Part shown: positions 1 through 8,680 of the stretch, piece by piece | Position numbering within the stretch: position 1 is the first letter of the stretch | Layout: each line of letters begins with the position of its first letter | Notes under the pieces: generated by a model | The model's input: only the letters and a program-made list of their open reading frames with translations | The model's database searches: none | Told to the model about the DNA's origin: nothing | From: Ollibium composti | Lineage (GTDB): Bacteria > Pseudomonadota > Alphaproteobacteria > Rhizobiales > Rhizobiaceae | DNA: 64,000 nt | Assembly: GCF_004801285.1 (NCBI RefSeq) | Contig: NZ_SSNY01000012.1 | Span: 104,983 to 168,982, forward strand | Direction: 5' to 3' | Translations under genes and position numbers: made by a program

Positions 1-1
1 G

Positions 2-883
2 GCCGAGGCGCTCGCTTCCGGCAAGGTCACCAAGCTCAACATCGCCCACCGCAACACCGACGCGGCCGGGCAACTGGAAGACATCCGCAATCTCATCAGC
101 GCCGGCGTCGACGCCATCGTCGTCAACCCGTCCGATCCGTCCGGCGTCAATGCCGCGCTGAAGGAAGCCACCGACAAGGGCATCGTCGTCGTCGCCGTCG
201 ACCAGGGCGTGACGGAGCCGTCGGCCTACGTCATCTCCAACAACCAGGAGGAATACGGCTATCTCGGCGCCAAGTGGCTGTTCACGCAGATGGGCGGCAA
301 GGGCGACGTGGTCTACATGCGCGGCGCCGCCGGCGCTTCCGCCGACAGCGACCGCGACAAGGGCTTCAAGAAGGCGCTGGCCGAGTTCCCGGACGTGAAG
401 GTCGTGCACGAGGTCTACACCGGCTGGCAGCAGGACCAGGCCAAGCAGCAGATCCTCGACTTCATCGCTACCGGCACGCCGTTCAACGGCATCTGGACGT
501 CGGGCATCGACAACGTCATCGTCGACGCCTTGCAGGAATCGCAGACGCCGCTGGTTCCGGTCGTCGGCGCCGACAATGCCGGCTTCGTCGGCCAGCTCAG
601 TTCGGTCGAAGGCCTGCAGGGCGCGGCCGTCACCAATCCGGGTTCGATCGGCGGCGCCGGCGTGACGCTGGCGCTGCAGATCCTCGACGGCAAGAAGCCG
701 GCCGACCAGACCGTGCTCGTCGAGCCGCAGATCTGGGACAACACCACCGACGAAGGCAAGGCCAAGCTGAAGGCCGCCGCCGATCCGTCGCTCAATCCGG
801 AATGGCCGGTCTCGATCTCGATCCCGGACTGGACCACCTACACCAAGGAACAGATCGTGGCCTGCAAGGGGCCTGCCGACTGA
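2..883 (+). CDS. Sugar ABC transporter periplasmic binding protein (5' end outside window)
   Basis: This is the C-terminal 293 residues of a type 1 periplasmic sugar-binding protein (Peripla_BP_4 fold). The open frame runs off the left edge, so the start and signal peptide are not visible. Diagnostic stretches include NLISAGVDAIVVNPSDP, the GIVVVAVDQG strand and the GVDNVIVDAL-like ligand-face segment (GIDNVIVDAL). It is followed by an ATPase and two permeases in the same orientation, so it delivers the ligand to that importer. The nearby mocDEF-like genes make a rhizopine or methylated polyol/sugar a candidate ligand (compare MocB of Sinorhizobium), but the ligand cannot be read from sequence. 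A perfect hairpin follows the stop. Confidence 0.9.
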   Translation, partial: AEALASGKVTKLNIAHRNTDAAGQLEDIRNLISAGVDAIVVNPSDPSGVNAALKEATDKGIVVVAVDQGVTEPSAYVISNNQEEYGYLGAKWLFTQMGGKGDVVYMRGAAGASADSDRDKGFKKALAEFPDVKVVHEVYTGWQQDQAKQQILDFIATGTPFNGIWTSGIDNVIVDALQESQTPLVPVVGADNAGFVGQLSSVEGLQGAAVTNPGSIGGAGVTLALQILDGKKPADQTVLVEPQIWDNTTDEGKAKLKAAADPSLNPEWPVSISIPDWTTYTKEQIVACKGPAD

Positions 884-907
884 TCGTCTTATCCATCCGG
901 GAAGCGG

Positions 908-936
908 GCGGGGTGACGGGTTTCCCGTCACCCCGC
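908..936 (+). terminator. Intra-operon hairpin after binding-protein gene
   Basis: Perfect inverted repeat with 13-bp arms (GCGGGGTGACGGG) and a TTT loop, 24 bases after the binding-protein stop and 13 bases before the ATPase start. There is no long T run after it. It probably acts as an mRNA 3'-end stabiliser or partial attenuator, so that the binding protein is made in excess over the ATPase and permeases. Confidence 0.75.
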
Positions 937-949
937 ATCCATCATAACA

Positions 950-2500
950 ATGGCTGAGCAGATCGTGACCACCCAGCCCGTCCTCGATGCCACCGGTGTC
1001 GCCAAGAATTATGGAGCCGTTGCCGCCTTGCGCAACGCTTCCCTCTCCGTCTTGCCGGGCGAAGTCCATGCGCTTATGGGGGCCAACGGCGCGGGAAAAT
1101 CGACGCTGGTGAAGATCCTCACCGGCGCGGTTCGTCCGAGCGCGGGCGATATCCTCATACGCGGCAAGCCGCTCGACGTGCGCTCTCCCGCGCAGGCGCG
1201 GCGCGCCGGTCTGGTGCCGGTCTACCAGGAACCGGCACTCATCCCCGATCTCGATATCGTCTCCAATCTCAGGCTGACGCGCACGCCCGTCGAGCCGTTC
1301 CGCAACTGGGTGCGCGAACTCGGTGTGCCCGACCTGGACCTTGATGACTTGGCGCGCGACGTTCCGCTGGCGATCCTGCGCGTGCTGGACCTTGCCCGGG
1401 CGCTGGCGGTGCAACCCGATGTGCTTTTGCTCGACGAAATGACGGCGGCGCTGCCGGCCAACCTCGCCGAAAGGGTGCTCGACGTGGTGCGCCGCCAGGC
1501 CGCAGCCGGCCGTTCGGTCATCTTCATCTCGCACCGTTTCGTCGAGATTTCCGCCCTGTGCGACCGCGCCACCGTGCTGCGCGACGGCGAGACGGTCGGC
1601 GTCGTCGACATCGAACCGGGCGTCGAGGAGAAGATCGTCGAGCTGATGCTGGGCGCTCGCGTCGACAGGAGCCGCCCGGTCTCGGCGTCGCAAGTCGCAG
1701 CCCGTCAGCCGGGAGAAAAGCCGCGCCTCAGCGTGCGCAACCTCAGCATCGGCACCAAGCTCAACGACGTTTCCTTCGACCTCTCCAACGGCGAGGTCGC
1801 GGGTGTCGTGGCGCTGGAAGGGCAGGGGCAGGACGAATTGTTCGGCGCCCTTGCCGGGTCGATCCGGCCCGCCGGCGGAACCATCGAAGTGGATGGCCGG
1901 GCGGTCCGGTTCGGCCATCCGGCCGACGCGATTCAAGCCGGCATCGCCTACGTGCCCGGCGACCGCGCCGAGGCGCTCCTGATGCAGCGTTCGGTGCGTG
2001 AGAACATCGCCCTGCCGTTCAGCGCGCGGCTGCGCAACTGGGGGCCGATCGGCTCGCAACGCGAGCGTGGCGCCGTCTCCAAAGCCATCGAACGGTTGCA
2101 GATCGATACGCGCGCCCAGGGCGAGGTGCAGCGGCTATCCGGCGGCAACCAGCAGAAGGTGACGATCGCGCGCTGGGTCGCGGCGGACGCCCGCACCATC
2201 CTGTGCTTCGATCCGACGCGGGGCATCGACGTCGGCACCAAGCAGGAAATCTACAAGCTGCTGAGGGAACTCGCCGGGCAGGGCAAGTCGATCCTCTTCT
2301 ACACGTCGGAACTGGAGGAGGTGCGGCGTGTCTGCGACCGGGCGATCGTCATCTTCAGCGGCCGGGTGGTCGATATATTGCCCGTGGAGATCGCCGACGA
2401 AGCGGCGTTGACGCGGGCATCCTACGGTCTGCCGCGCGGGGCGGCGGCGGATGTCGGCATTCTCGCCGACGCCGCGCAGAAAGGGGCGGGTGCGCCGTGA
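950..2500 (+). CDS. Sugar ABC transporter ATPase with two nucleotide-binding domains (RbsA/MglA type)
   Basis: A 516-residue tandem ABC ATPase that energises the adjacent sugar importer at the inner membrane face. Domain 1 has Walker A GANGAGKST at about residues 44-52 and an H-loop in SHRFVEI. Its signature segment reads VPLAILRVLDLAR instead of LSxGxQQ, and its Walker B reads LLLDEMTAAL. Domain 2 has a degenerate P-loop (LEGQGQDEL), as is usual for RbsA proteins, but a normal signature LSGGNQQK and Walker B ILCFDPTRG. The ATG lies 13 bases after the hairpin. The gene overlaps the next one by four bases (GTGA). The family call is secure. The altered first signature is noted separately. Confidence 0.93.
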   Translation: MAEQIVTTQPVLDATGVAKNYGAVAALRNASLSVLPGEVHALMGANGAGKSTLVKILTGAVRPSAGDILIRGKPLDVRSPAQARRAGLVPVYQEPALIPDLDIVSNLRLTRTPVEPFRNWVRELGVPDLDLDDLARDVPLAILRVLDLARALAVQPDVLLLDEMTAALPANLAERVLDVVRRQAAAGRSVIFISHRFVEISALCDRATVLRDGETVGVVDIEPGVEEKIVELMLGARVDRSRPVSASQVAARQPGEKPRLSVRNLSIGTKLNDVSFDLSNGEVAGVVALEGQGQDELFGALAGSIRPAGGTIEVDGRAVRFGHPADAIQAGIAYVPGDRAEALLMQRSVRENIALPFSARLRNWGPIGSQRERGAVSKAIERLQIDTRAQGEVQRLSGGNQQKVTIARWVAADARTILCFDPTRGIDVGTKQEIYKLLRELAGQGKSILFYTSELEEVRRVCDRAIVIFSGRVVDILPVEIADEAALTRASYGLPRGAAADVGILADAAQKGAGAP

Positions 2501-3471
2501 CTTCCTTTATCCGCCGTCAAAGCTGGGTCAGCGGTCTCTTCGCCCTGCTCGTCGTCCTTTTTATCCTGACCAGGATCATCCAGCCCGGCTACGGCTCGGG
2601 TGACTTCGGCTCTCTCGCCCGTGCGGCGCTGCCCTACGCCTTCGCCGTCGCGGCGCAGACCGTCGTCGTCATAGCCGGCGGCATCGACCTGTCGGTCGCC
2701 TCGCTGATGGCGCTGACCAGCGTCATCGCCGCGTCGATGATGAACAGCGCCAGCGAGGAATATGCGCTGTTCGTGGTGCCCTTCGTACTGGCGGTCGGCT
2801 TCCTGGTCGGCGCGCTGAACGGGCTACTGATCGTGGTGACGCGCGTGCCCGACATCGTGGTGACGCTGGCGACGCTGTTCATCCTGCAAGGGGCGGCGCT
2901 GATGGTGCTCGAGGCGCCGGGCGGTGCGGCGGCCGAATGGCTGAAAGCGTCCATCGTCGGCACCGTCGCTATCCCCGGCATTCCCGAAAGCGTCACCGCC
3001 TGGATACCGAAGGCGCTGGTCGTGTTGCTCGTGTGCCTCGGTCTCGTCTGGATTCCGTTGAAGCGCTCGGCGCTCGGCCTGTCGATCTACGCCATCGGCT
3101 CGAGCGAACTGGCTGCCTTCCGAAGCGGCGTGTCGGTGGCGCGCACCCGTATCGCCGCCTATGCCATCGGCGGCCTTTTCGGCGCCATGGGCGGGCTGTC
3201 GCTGACCATGAGTACCGGCATCGGCGCCCCCATCCCCGGCCCCTACCTGCTGGCCAGTGTGGCGGCGGTGGTGCTGGGCGGCGTTACCCTTGGGGGCGGC
3301 AAGGGCGGGCTCGTCGGGCCGATCGTGGCGGTGTTCATCCTCAGGCTCATGCGCACGGATCTCACCCTGCTCGCCATCGACCCCAACGTGACATCGATCG
3401 TGGAAGGAACCGTCATGGTGGCCGTCGTCATGCTCGGCGCCTTCCTCGCCATGCGGGAGCGCCGGCCATGA
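2497..3471 (+). CDS. Sugar ABC transporter permease 1
   Basis: A 324-residue hydrophobic permease of the branched-chain/ribose type (BPD_transp_2), about 8-10 membrane spans. The family hallmark AGGIDLSVASL occurs near residues 60-75 and a glycine-rich C-terminal segment (VVLGGVTLGGGKGG) is present. The start is taken as GTG overlapping the ATPase stop (GTGA), giving VTSFIRRQ. The longer open frame upstream lies inside the ATPase gene and is not used. It pairs with the next permease to make a heterodimeric channel. Confidence 0.9.
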   Translation: MTSFIRRQSWVSGLFALLVVLFILTRIIQPGYGSGDFGSLARAALPYAFAVAAQTVVVIAGGIDLSVASLMALTSVIAASMMNSASEEYALFVVPFVLAVGFLVGALNGLLIVVTRVPDIVVTLATLFILQGAALMVLEAPGGAAAEWLKASIVGTVAIPGIPESVTAWIPKALVVLLVCLGLVWIPLKRSALGLSIYAIGSSELAAFRSGVSVARTRIAAYAIGGLFGAMGGLSLTMSTGIGAPIPGPYLLASVAAVVLGGVTLGGGKGGLVGPIVAVFILRLMRTDLTLLAIDPNVTSIVEGTVMVAVVMLGAFLAMRERRP

Positions 3472-4457
3472 GCAGCGTCACTTCACCCACGCCGCAGGTG
3501 TCGCTCGGGCGCCGCGTCAAGCGCTTCATGAGCGACCAGCCGCTGGTGCCCCTCATCATCCTCCTGATCGCGCTGGTGATCGTGCTGCAGATCCTGCGGC
3601 CCGGCATCGTCAACGAGCGCTGGCTGGCCAATACGGTCAAGTTCTCCATTCCCCTGGCACTGCTTGCCGGCTCGCAGACCATGACGATGCTGACGGGCGG
3701 CATCGACCTGTCGGTCAGCACCGTGGCCACGATGGCCGCCTTCATCATGGCCTCGCAGGCGGCGGCGCACGGCGCGCCCGTGGCGGTTCTGCTGGCGCTG
3801 CTGCCGGCCTTGCTGATCGGCATCGCCAACGGCATCGGCGCCGGCGTCTTCCGCGTCCATCCCCTGATCATGACGCTCGGCACCAGCCTGATCGGCGCCG
3901 GCTGCCTGCAGGTCTACCAGCGCACCGTCATCGCCACCGGCACGCGCATCCCCGACCTGTTCACCTGGCTGGGAACGGGTGTGACATGGGGCATTCCCAA
4001 TGCGCTGGCGCTGTTCATCCCGGTCGCGGCGTTGATCCTGTTCATCCAGAAGCGCACCGGCTTCGGCAGGCTGCTCTATGCTCTCGGCGACAACGAGAAG
4101 GCTGCCCGGCTGTCCGGCGCGCATTACTGGCAGGTCATCCTGGCGCTCTACGTCTTCTCGTCGCTGCTGGCGGGCGTCGCCGGCCTGCTCTATGTCGGCC
4201 TGATTCGGGCGCCCTCGTCGCTGTCGCTGGCCGAGCCGCTGCTTCTGCCTTCGGTGGCGGCCGCCGTCGTCGGCGGCACGTCGATCTTCGGCGGGCGCGG
4301 CGGCTATACCGGCACCATCGTCGGCGCGCTGATCCTGACGGTGCTCACCACCCTGCTGACGATTTTGCAAATGCCGGAGGGCGCGCGCCGCGTCCTGTTC
4401 GGCGCCATCATCCTGCTCGTCACCGCCGTCTACCTGCGCATCACCGAGGATCGCTGA
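3468..4457 (+). CDS. Sugar ABC transporter permease 2
   Basis: A 329-residue second permease of the same family, with the hallmark TGGIDLSVSTV and the C-terminal VVGGTSIFGGRGG segment. The ATG overlaps the previous stop by four bases (ATGA), so the two permeases are translationally coupled. It is the last gene of the importer operon. The gene ends 11 bases from the end of the convergent ferredoxin reductase gene, with no clear terminator between them. Confidence 0.9.
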   Translation: MSSVTSPTPQVSLGRRVKRFMSDQPLVPLIILLIALVIVLQILRPGIVNERWLANTVKFSIPLALLAGSQTMTMLTGGIDLSVSTVATMAAFIMASQAAAHGAPVAVLLALLPALLIGIANGIGAGVFRVHPLIMTLGTSLIGAGCLQVYQRTVIATGTRIPDLFTWLGTGVTWGIPNALALFIPVAALILFIQKRTGFGRLLYALGDNEKAARLSGAHYWQVILALYVFSSLLAGVAGLLYVGLIRAPSSLSLAEPLLLPSVAAAVVGGTSIFGGRGGYTGTIVGALILTVLTTLLTILQMPEGARRVLFGAIILLVTAVYLRITEDR

Positions 4458-4468
4458 CGCCTGCACGC

Positions 4469-5698
4469 TCAACCGGCGAGCAGCCTCTTCAGCTTGACCT
4501 CGGGCGAGGCGAGGGCGGCGGGGGCGAGCCGCGCGCCCTTGGCGATCAGCATTTCGGCCAGCCGGATATCGCGCGCCACGGCGGTGTCGGGGCCGATGCC
4601 GCTCGCCGCGACGAGGCGTCCGTCGCCGGCGAGATGGAACAGGATGAAGGCGTTTTCGCCAATGTCGCGCCGGATACTGCTGTTCGCCTCGTCGGAAAGC
4701 CCTGCGATCTGCATGGTCAGCTCGTACTGATCCGACCAGAACCATGGCACGGCGGAAACCGGCTCCTCGTGGCCGAGCATGTTCCTGGCGGCAAGCGCGC
4801 CTTGCTCCTGTGCGTTGCGCCAGGCCTCCAGTCGCACACGCCGCCCACCATAGACGGCGAGAGGAAAGGAGCAGCAATCGCCGGCGGCGAAGATCGCCGG
4901 ATCGGCGGTGTGCAGCATGGCGTCGACAGCGATGCCGTTCTCGATCCTCAGCCCCGCCGCCTCGGCCAGCCTGGTGTTGGGCTCCGCGCCGATGCCGATC
5001 ACGGCGAGATCGGCGTCGATCACGCGGCCGTCAGCCAAGGTCAGCTGCACCTTTTGGCCGTCGTCGTCGATCGCCGCGATACCGGCGCCGCATAGAATCT
5101 TCGCGCCGTGCGCCTCATGCGCCGCATGGACGACAGCCGCGATCTCGGCCGGCACGCCGCGCATGAGGATACGCGGCTGCGCCTCGATAACGGCGACGTC
5201 GGCGCCCAGTCGCCGTGCCGAGGCGGCCAATTCCAGCCCGATGAAGCCGCCGCCGACAACGGCGATGCGGCTTTGCGGCCTGAGGTGTCGGCGGATCGCC
5301 AGCGCGTCGTCGAACGTCCTGAGATAGACGCAGCGCCTGCCGAGCCCCGGCATCGGCAGCTTGCGCGGCGTGGAGCCGGTCGCGAACAGAAGTTTCTCGT
5401 AGGCAAGCTCGCTGCCATCGGCCAGTTTCACCAGCTTGGCTGCCCTGTCCACCGACGCGACCGTAACCGGGCGCAGATGGGTGATGGCTTTATCCGCGAG
5501 GTCGGCCTCGCCGGCGATCGCCTTGACCGCCGGGGCATCCGCCACCATCGCGTCCTTCGACAGCGGCGGGCGTTCGTAGGGCAGGTGAGGCTCGTCGCCG
5601 ATCAGCGTCACCGGCCCGGCATAGCCGAGGTCGCGCAGCGCCAGCGCCGCGCGCCCGCCGCACTCTCCGGCGCCGATGATGACCATCCCCCCGTTCAT
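4469..5698 (-). CDS. mocF: FAD/NAD(P)H ferredoxin reductase (MocF-like)
   Basis: A 409-residue flavoprotein of the rubredoxin/putidaredoxin reductase family that passes electrons from NAD(P)H to a Rieske ferredoxin. It shows an N-terminal FAD-binding VIIGAGECGG, a central NAD-binding VVGGGFIGLELAASARRLG, and the second FAD motif around IFAAGDCCSFP. The start is the ATG giving MNGGMVIIGAG. The open frame extends upstream, but only through a repeat and the neighbouring gene. It is the third gene of a desaturase-Rieske-reductase set, matching the mocD-mocE-mocF order known from rhizopine catabolism. The reductase role is secure. The rhizopine link is inferred. Confidence 0.88.
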   Translation of the reverse strand: MNGGMVIIGAGECGGRAALALRDLGYAGPVTLIGDEPHLPYERPPLSKDAMVADAPAVKAIAGEADLADKAITHLRPVTVASVDRAAKLVKLADGSELAYEKLLFATGSTPRKLPMPGLGRRCVYLRTFDDALAIRRHLRPQSRIAVVGGGFIGLELAASARRLGADVAVIEAQPRILMRGVPAEIAAVVHAAHEAHGAKILCGAGIAAIDDDGQKVQLTLADGRVIDADLAVIGIGAEPNTRLAEAAGLRIENGIAVDAMLHTADPAIFAAGDCCSFPLAVYGGRRVRLEAWRNAQEQGALAARNMLGHEEPVSAVPWFWSDQYELTMQIAGLSDEANSSIRRDIGENAFILFHLAGDGRLVAASGIGPDTAVARDIRLAEMLIAKGARLAPAALASPEVKLKRLLAG

Positions 5699-5714
5699 GG
5701 ATCTATCCTGTCTC

Positions 5715-5758
5715 GCAATTCCGGACGGAAAACCGGTTCCCACTTTTCCTGGAATTGC
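5715..5758. repeat. RIME-like palindromic repeat between ferredoxin and reductase genes
   Basis: A 44-bp element bounded by GCAATTCC and GGAATTGC, with ACGGAAAACC and CTTTTCCT inside that can also pair. It lies between the Rieske stop and the reductase start. It resembles the short palindromic intergenic repeats (RIME-like) that are scattered through Rhizobiales genomes. That resemblance is from memory of the family and was not searched. Confidence 0.6.
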
Positions 5759-5760
5759 TC

Positions 5761-6075
5761 CTATCCGACCTGGATCAGCACCTTGCCGCCCTCGACCTTC
5801 ACCGGATAGGTCTTCAGGTTGACGCAGACGGGTGCGCCCTTGGCCTCGCCGGTCTTGTAGTTGAAGCGGCCGTTGTGCTTCGGGCATTCGATGATGTCGT
5901 CTATCACCAGCCCGCCGGAGAGATGGACCTGTTCATGCGTGCACAGGCCGTCGGTGGCGAAATATTCGTCGTCCGGCGACCGGTAGATGGCGAAGGTATG
6001 TCCCGCGTGGTCGAAGCGGATGACGTCCTCCTCGTCGACGTCGTCCGCGCCGCAGGCCTCGATCCATTCACTCAC
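5761..6075 (-). CDS. mocE: Rieske-type 2Fe-2S ferredoxin (MocE family)
   Basis: A 104-residue soluble Rieske ferredoxin with the complete cluster motif: C45-T-H47 and C64-P-K-H67, separated by the loop EQVHLSGGLVIDDIIE. It carries single electrons from the reductase gene downstream to the di-iron hydroxylase upstream. The start chosen is GTG (VSEWIEAC), preceded by GGGAG at a good distance. No in-frame ATG with a better site was seen. It sits between mocD-like and mocF-like genes on the same strand, so the three very likely form one electron-transfer chain and one transcript. Confidence 0.92.
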   Translation of the reverse strand: MSEWIEACGADDVDEEDVIRFDHAGHTFAIYRSPDDEYFATDGLCTHEQVHLSGGLVIDDIIECPKHNGRFNYKTGEAKGAPVCVNLKTYPVKVEGGKVLIQVG

Positions 6076-6146
6076 TTGCTCGTCTCCCTGGGTGGTGTCT
6101 CTGGGTTGTAACGGAGGCGCCGCCTTTATTATCGGTCCTGAAGAAC

Positions 6147-7262
6147 CTATTCCGCCGCCGCAGGCATGCGGTCGTCCTGGTGAAGCTCCTCGCGATAGGG
6201 CTTCGCGGTCGGCGGCAGCTCGCGCCGCAGGTAGTAGTCCTCGTAGCGAAGCTGGCGCAGGAAGGCCGGGATCATCTCCCTGTAGCCGGCCCATATGGAA
6301 GGGCAGGGGGCCGGCAAGTCGTGCTTGATAAGGTCGTGCAGCTTCGGCAGCGCGTGATAGGGCACCATCGGGAACATATGGTGCTCCACATGGTAGTTCA
6401 TGTTGAGGTAGATGAAGCGGCTGACCGGGTTCATGTAGACCGTGCGGCAGTTCAGCCGGTGATCGGTGACGTTGTCGGCCAGCCCGCCGTGTTGCAGCAG
6501 GCCGGTCATCACCATGTGCCAGGCACCGTAGAGGCGTGGCAGCCCGATCAGCATCAGCGGCAGCCATGAGTGCAGGGCGAGCGCGAGGGTTGCGGTCGCG
6601 ATGTAGATGGCCATCCAGACGCGGGCGACGCGGATCGCCTTCGGCCGCTCGGATTCGGGGATGAAGGTGGCTTCCTCGGCGCCGATGACGCCGGCGGCGT
6701 TGCGCACCATGTCGACCGTCGCCTGCCAGGCGTCGAGGACGCCGACGAAATTCAGCACCAGCCGCACGAGGTCGGGCGGGCGCATGACGGCGATCTCGGG
6801 GTCGCGGCCGACGATGATGGTGTCGGTGTGGTGGCGGGTGTGGCTCCAGCGCCAGGTCACCGGGTTGCGCATGATCATGAAGCAGGCGACCTGGTAGACG
6901 GCGTCGTTCATCCACTGCGTGCGGAAGGCGGTGCCGTGGCCGCATTCATGCCAGCGCGAGTCCGACGAGGAACCATAGAGCACGCCGTAGACGAAGAAGA
7001 ACGGTACGCACCACCACGTGCCCCAGAACCAGATGCCGCCGGCGGCGCTCACGATGAAGGCGGCGATCCAGATGACGGTGTCGCGAATGGCCGGGCCGTC
7101 GGAGCGCTTCATCAGCTCCTTCATCTGCTTGCGCGGCACGTCGGTGTGATACCACTCGGCCGCCGCCAAGCCGTTCTCGACGGCAAGCCGGGAGTCGCGG
7201 CCGATCAGGCTGTAGTCGCGCCTGGTTGGTCGCACGGAGGCATCGGTGACGGCTATGCCCAT
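6147..7262 (-). CDS. mocD: Fatty-acid-desaturase-fold di-iron hydroxylase (MocD-like)
   Basis: A 371-residue membrane-bound non-heme di-iron oxygenase. All three histidine boxes are present: HECGH at 105-109, HTRHH at 141-145 and HVEHH at about 291-295, with hydrophobic spans between them. It would hydroxylate or O-demethylate a substrate using electrons from the Rieske protein downstream. Start choice: the ATG at 7262 has AGGGAG six bases upstream, whereas the ATG at 7268 abuts it. In Sinorhizobium, MocD with MocE/MocF is proposed to act on 3-O-methyl-scyllo-inosamine. Here the substrate is unknown, but the linked sugar ABC importer fits a methylated sugar or polyol. It is divergent from a LacI regulator. 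Confidence 0.87.
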   Translation of the reverse strand: MGIAVTDASVRPTRRDYSLIGRDSRLAVENGLAAAEWYHTDVPRKQMKELMKRSDGPAIRDTVIWIAAFIVSAAGGIWFWGTWWCVPFFFVYGVLYGSSSDSRWHECGHGTAFRTQWMNDAVYQVACFMIMRNPVTWRWSHTRHHTDTIIVGRDPEIAVMRPPDLVRLVLNFVGVLDAWQATVDMVRNAAGVIGAEEATFIPESERPKAIRVARVWMAIYIATATLALALHSWLPLMLIGLPRLYGAWHMVMTGLLQHGGLADNVTDHRLNCRTVYMNPVSRFIYLNMNYHVEHHMFPMVPYHALPKLHDLIKHDLPAPCPSIWAGYREMIPAFLRQLRYEDYYLRRELPPTAKPYREELHQDDRMPAAAE

Positions 7263-7363
7263 CTTCATCTCCCTTGCAGTGCCCTGCTGGAGCCATATGG
7301 CCGGGCCGCATGAAATTGCTTCCCTTAAGGTAGCAAGCGGCGTCAAATTGCTCAATATCCATC

Positions 7364-7399
7364 ATTCATATTGCAATGAATTCTATCATTATCTATCAT
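7364..7399. promoter_or_regulatory. Candidate LacI operator in divergent intergenic region
   Basis: Between the divergent mocD-like and lacI-like genes there is an inverted repeat ATTCAT-ATTGCA-ATGAAT (7364-7381) followed by two direct CTATCAT repeats 10 bp apart (7383-7389 and 7393-7399). The region is AT-rich against a GC-rich background. This is the expected place for an operator of the adjacent LacI regulator. Binding is not demonstrated. Confidence 0.45.
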
Positions 7400-7428
7400 A
7401 ATCACGACAAACCGGCAGACCCGTTCCT

Positions 7429-8460
7429 ATGGTGAAGCGTCCGACCATTGCCGATCTTGCCCGCGCTGCCGGCGTCAGCGTCGCCACTGTCGATCGCGTC
7501 CTCAACGGTCGGCTGCCGGTGCGCGAAGACACCACCCGGCGCGTCTACGAGGCGGCGACGGAAATCGGCTTCCACGCCGCCGACCTGATCGGCCGGCGCC
7601 TGCACCGGGACCTGCCGGAACTGCGGCTGGGCTTTCTGCTGCTCAGGCCGGACGATCCGTTCTACCGGGCCTTCGCTACCGAACTGGAGGAGGCCGTTTC
7701 GCGCTCGCAGCGCTTTCGCGGCACGGCGGCGATCGACTTCACGGAAACGCTTTCGCTGGACGAGATCGTCGAGCGGCTGCGCCGACTGGCGGCAAAGTCG
7801 CGCGCGGTCGCCGTCGTCAGCCCCGACCATCCGATCCTGTCGAGAGCGGTGGAGGAACTGAAGCGGCGGGGCGTCCCCGTCTTCGCCCTGTTGTCGGACT
7901 TCGCCGCGGGCGTGCGGGAAGGCTATGTCGGCGTCGACAACCTCAAGGTCGGGCGCACCGCCGCGTGGATGATCGCCACGGGCGCGAAGCGGCCGGGCAA
8001 GGTGGCGCTGTTCGTCGGCAGCCACCGCTTCCATGGCCACGAATTGCGCGAGATCGGCTTCCGCGCCTTCTTCCGCGAGCATGCGCCGGACTTCACCGTC
8101 ATGGAGACGCTGGTCAATCAGGAATCGTACCAGCTCACCCACGACGCGCTGGTCCAGCTTTTGCGCCAGGATGGCGACCTCGCCGGCTGCTACATCGCCG
8201 GCGGCGGCGCGGAGGGCGGGATCTCGGCGCTGCGCGAGGTGCGGCCGCCGCGCAAGCCGGTGATGGTCTGCAACGAAATCACCGCCGACCGGCGCGTCGC
8301 CCTTGCCGAAGGGCTTTTGACCATGGTGATCGACACGCCGCTTCGGCCGCTCTGCGCGGAACTGGTGGACCTGATGGCGCACGCGCTGGAAAACGGCGCG
8401 ACGGGCGCGCAGGGACAGACCTTCGTGCCGTTCGGCGTCTATCTGCCCGAGAGTGTCTGA
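7429..8460 (+). CDS. LacI family transcriptional regulator
   Basis: A 343-residue repressor-type regulator. Residues 4-26 form the LacI helix-turn-helix (TIADLARAAGVSVATVDRVL), followed by the hinge and a periplasmic-binding-protein-like effector domain related to those that sense sugars. It is divergent from the mocDEF-like genes and lies beside a sugar ABC importer, so it probably senses the imported sugar or polyol and controls both units. The ATG at 7429 is the natural start because the HTH begins immediately after it. Confidence 0.9.
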   Translation: MVKRPTIADLARAAGVSVATVDRVLNGRLPVREDTTRRVYEAATEIGFHAADLIGRRLHRDLPELRLGFLLLRPDDPFYRAFATELEEAVSRSQRFRGTAAIDFTETLSLDEIVERLRRLAAKSRAVAVVSPDHPILSRAVEELKRRGVPVFALLSDFAAGVREGYVGVDNLKVGRTAAWMIATGAKRPGKVALFVGSHRFHGHELREIGFRAFFREHAPDFTVMETLVNQESYQLTHDALVQLLRQDGDLAGCYIAGGGAEGGISALREVRPPRKPVMVCNEITADRRVALAEGLLTMVIDTPLRPLCAELVDLMAHALENGATGAQGQTFVPFGVYLPESV

Positions 8461-8680
8461 TGGGGTGCCGTCGGATAGAGCCGGCTCCGCCGATAGGCAT
8501 CTGCGCCGACGGCTTCATCCCGCGTGTCGAGGCGCTGTCAGGTTCCCGGCTGTTCGCGGCCTGAACAGCCAGCCGGGAGGACGTGGCGTTGACGGTGCCG
8601 ATACGACTCCCTATGGCTGCCGGGATGCGGTGTCGCGGGGGAATGCGTCCTTCGATCGCCCAATCTCGATTGATGCCAGG

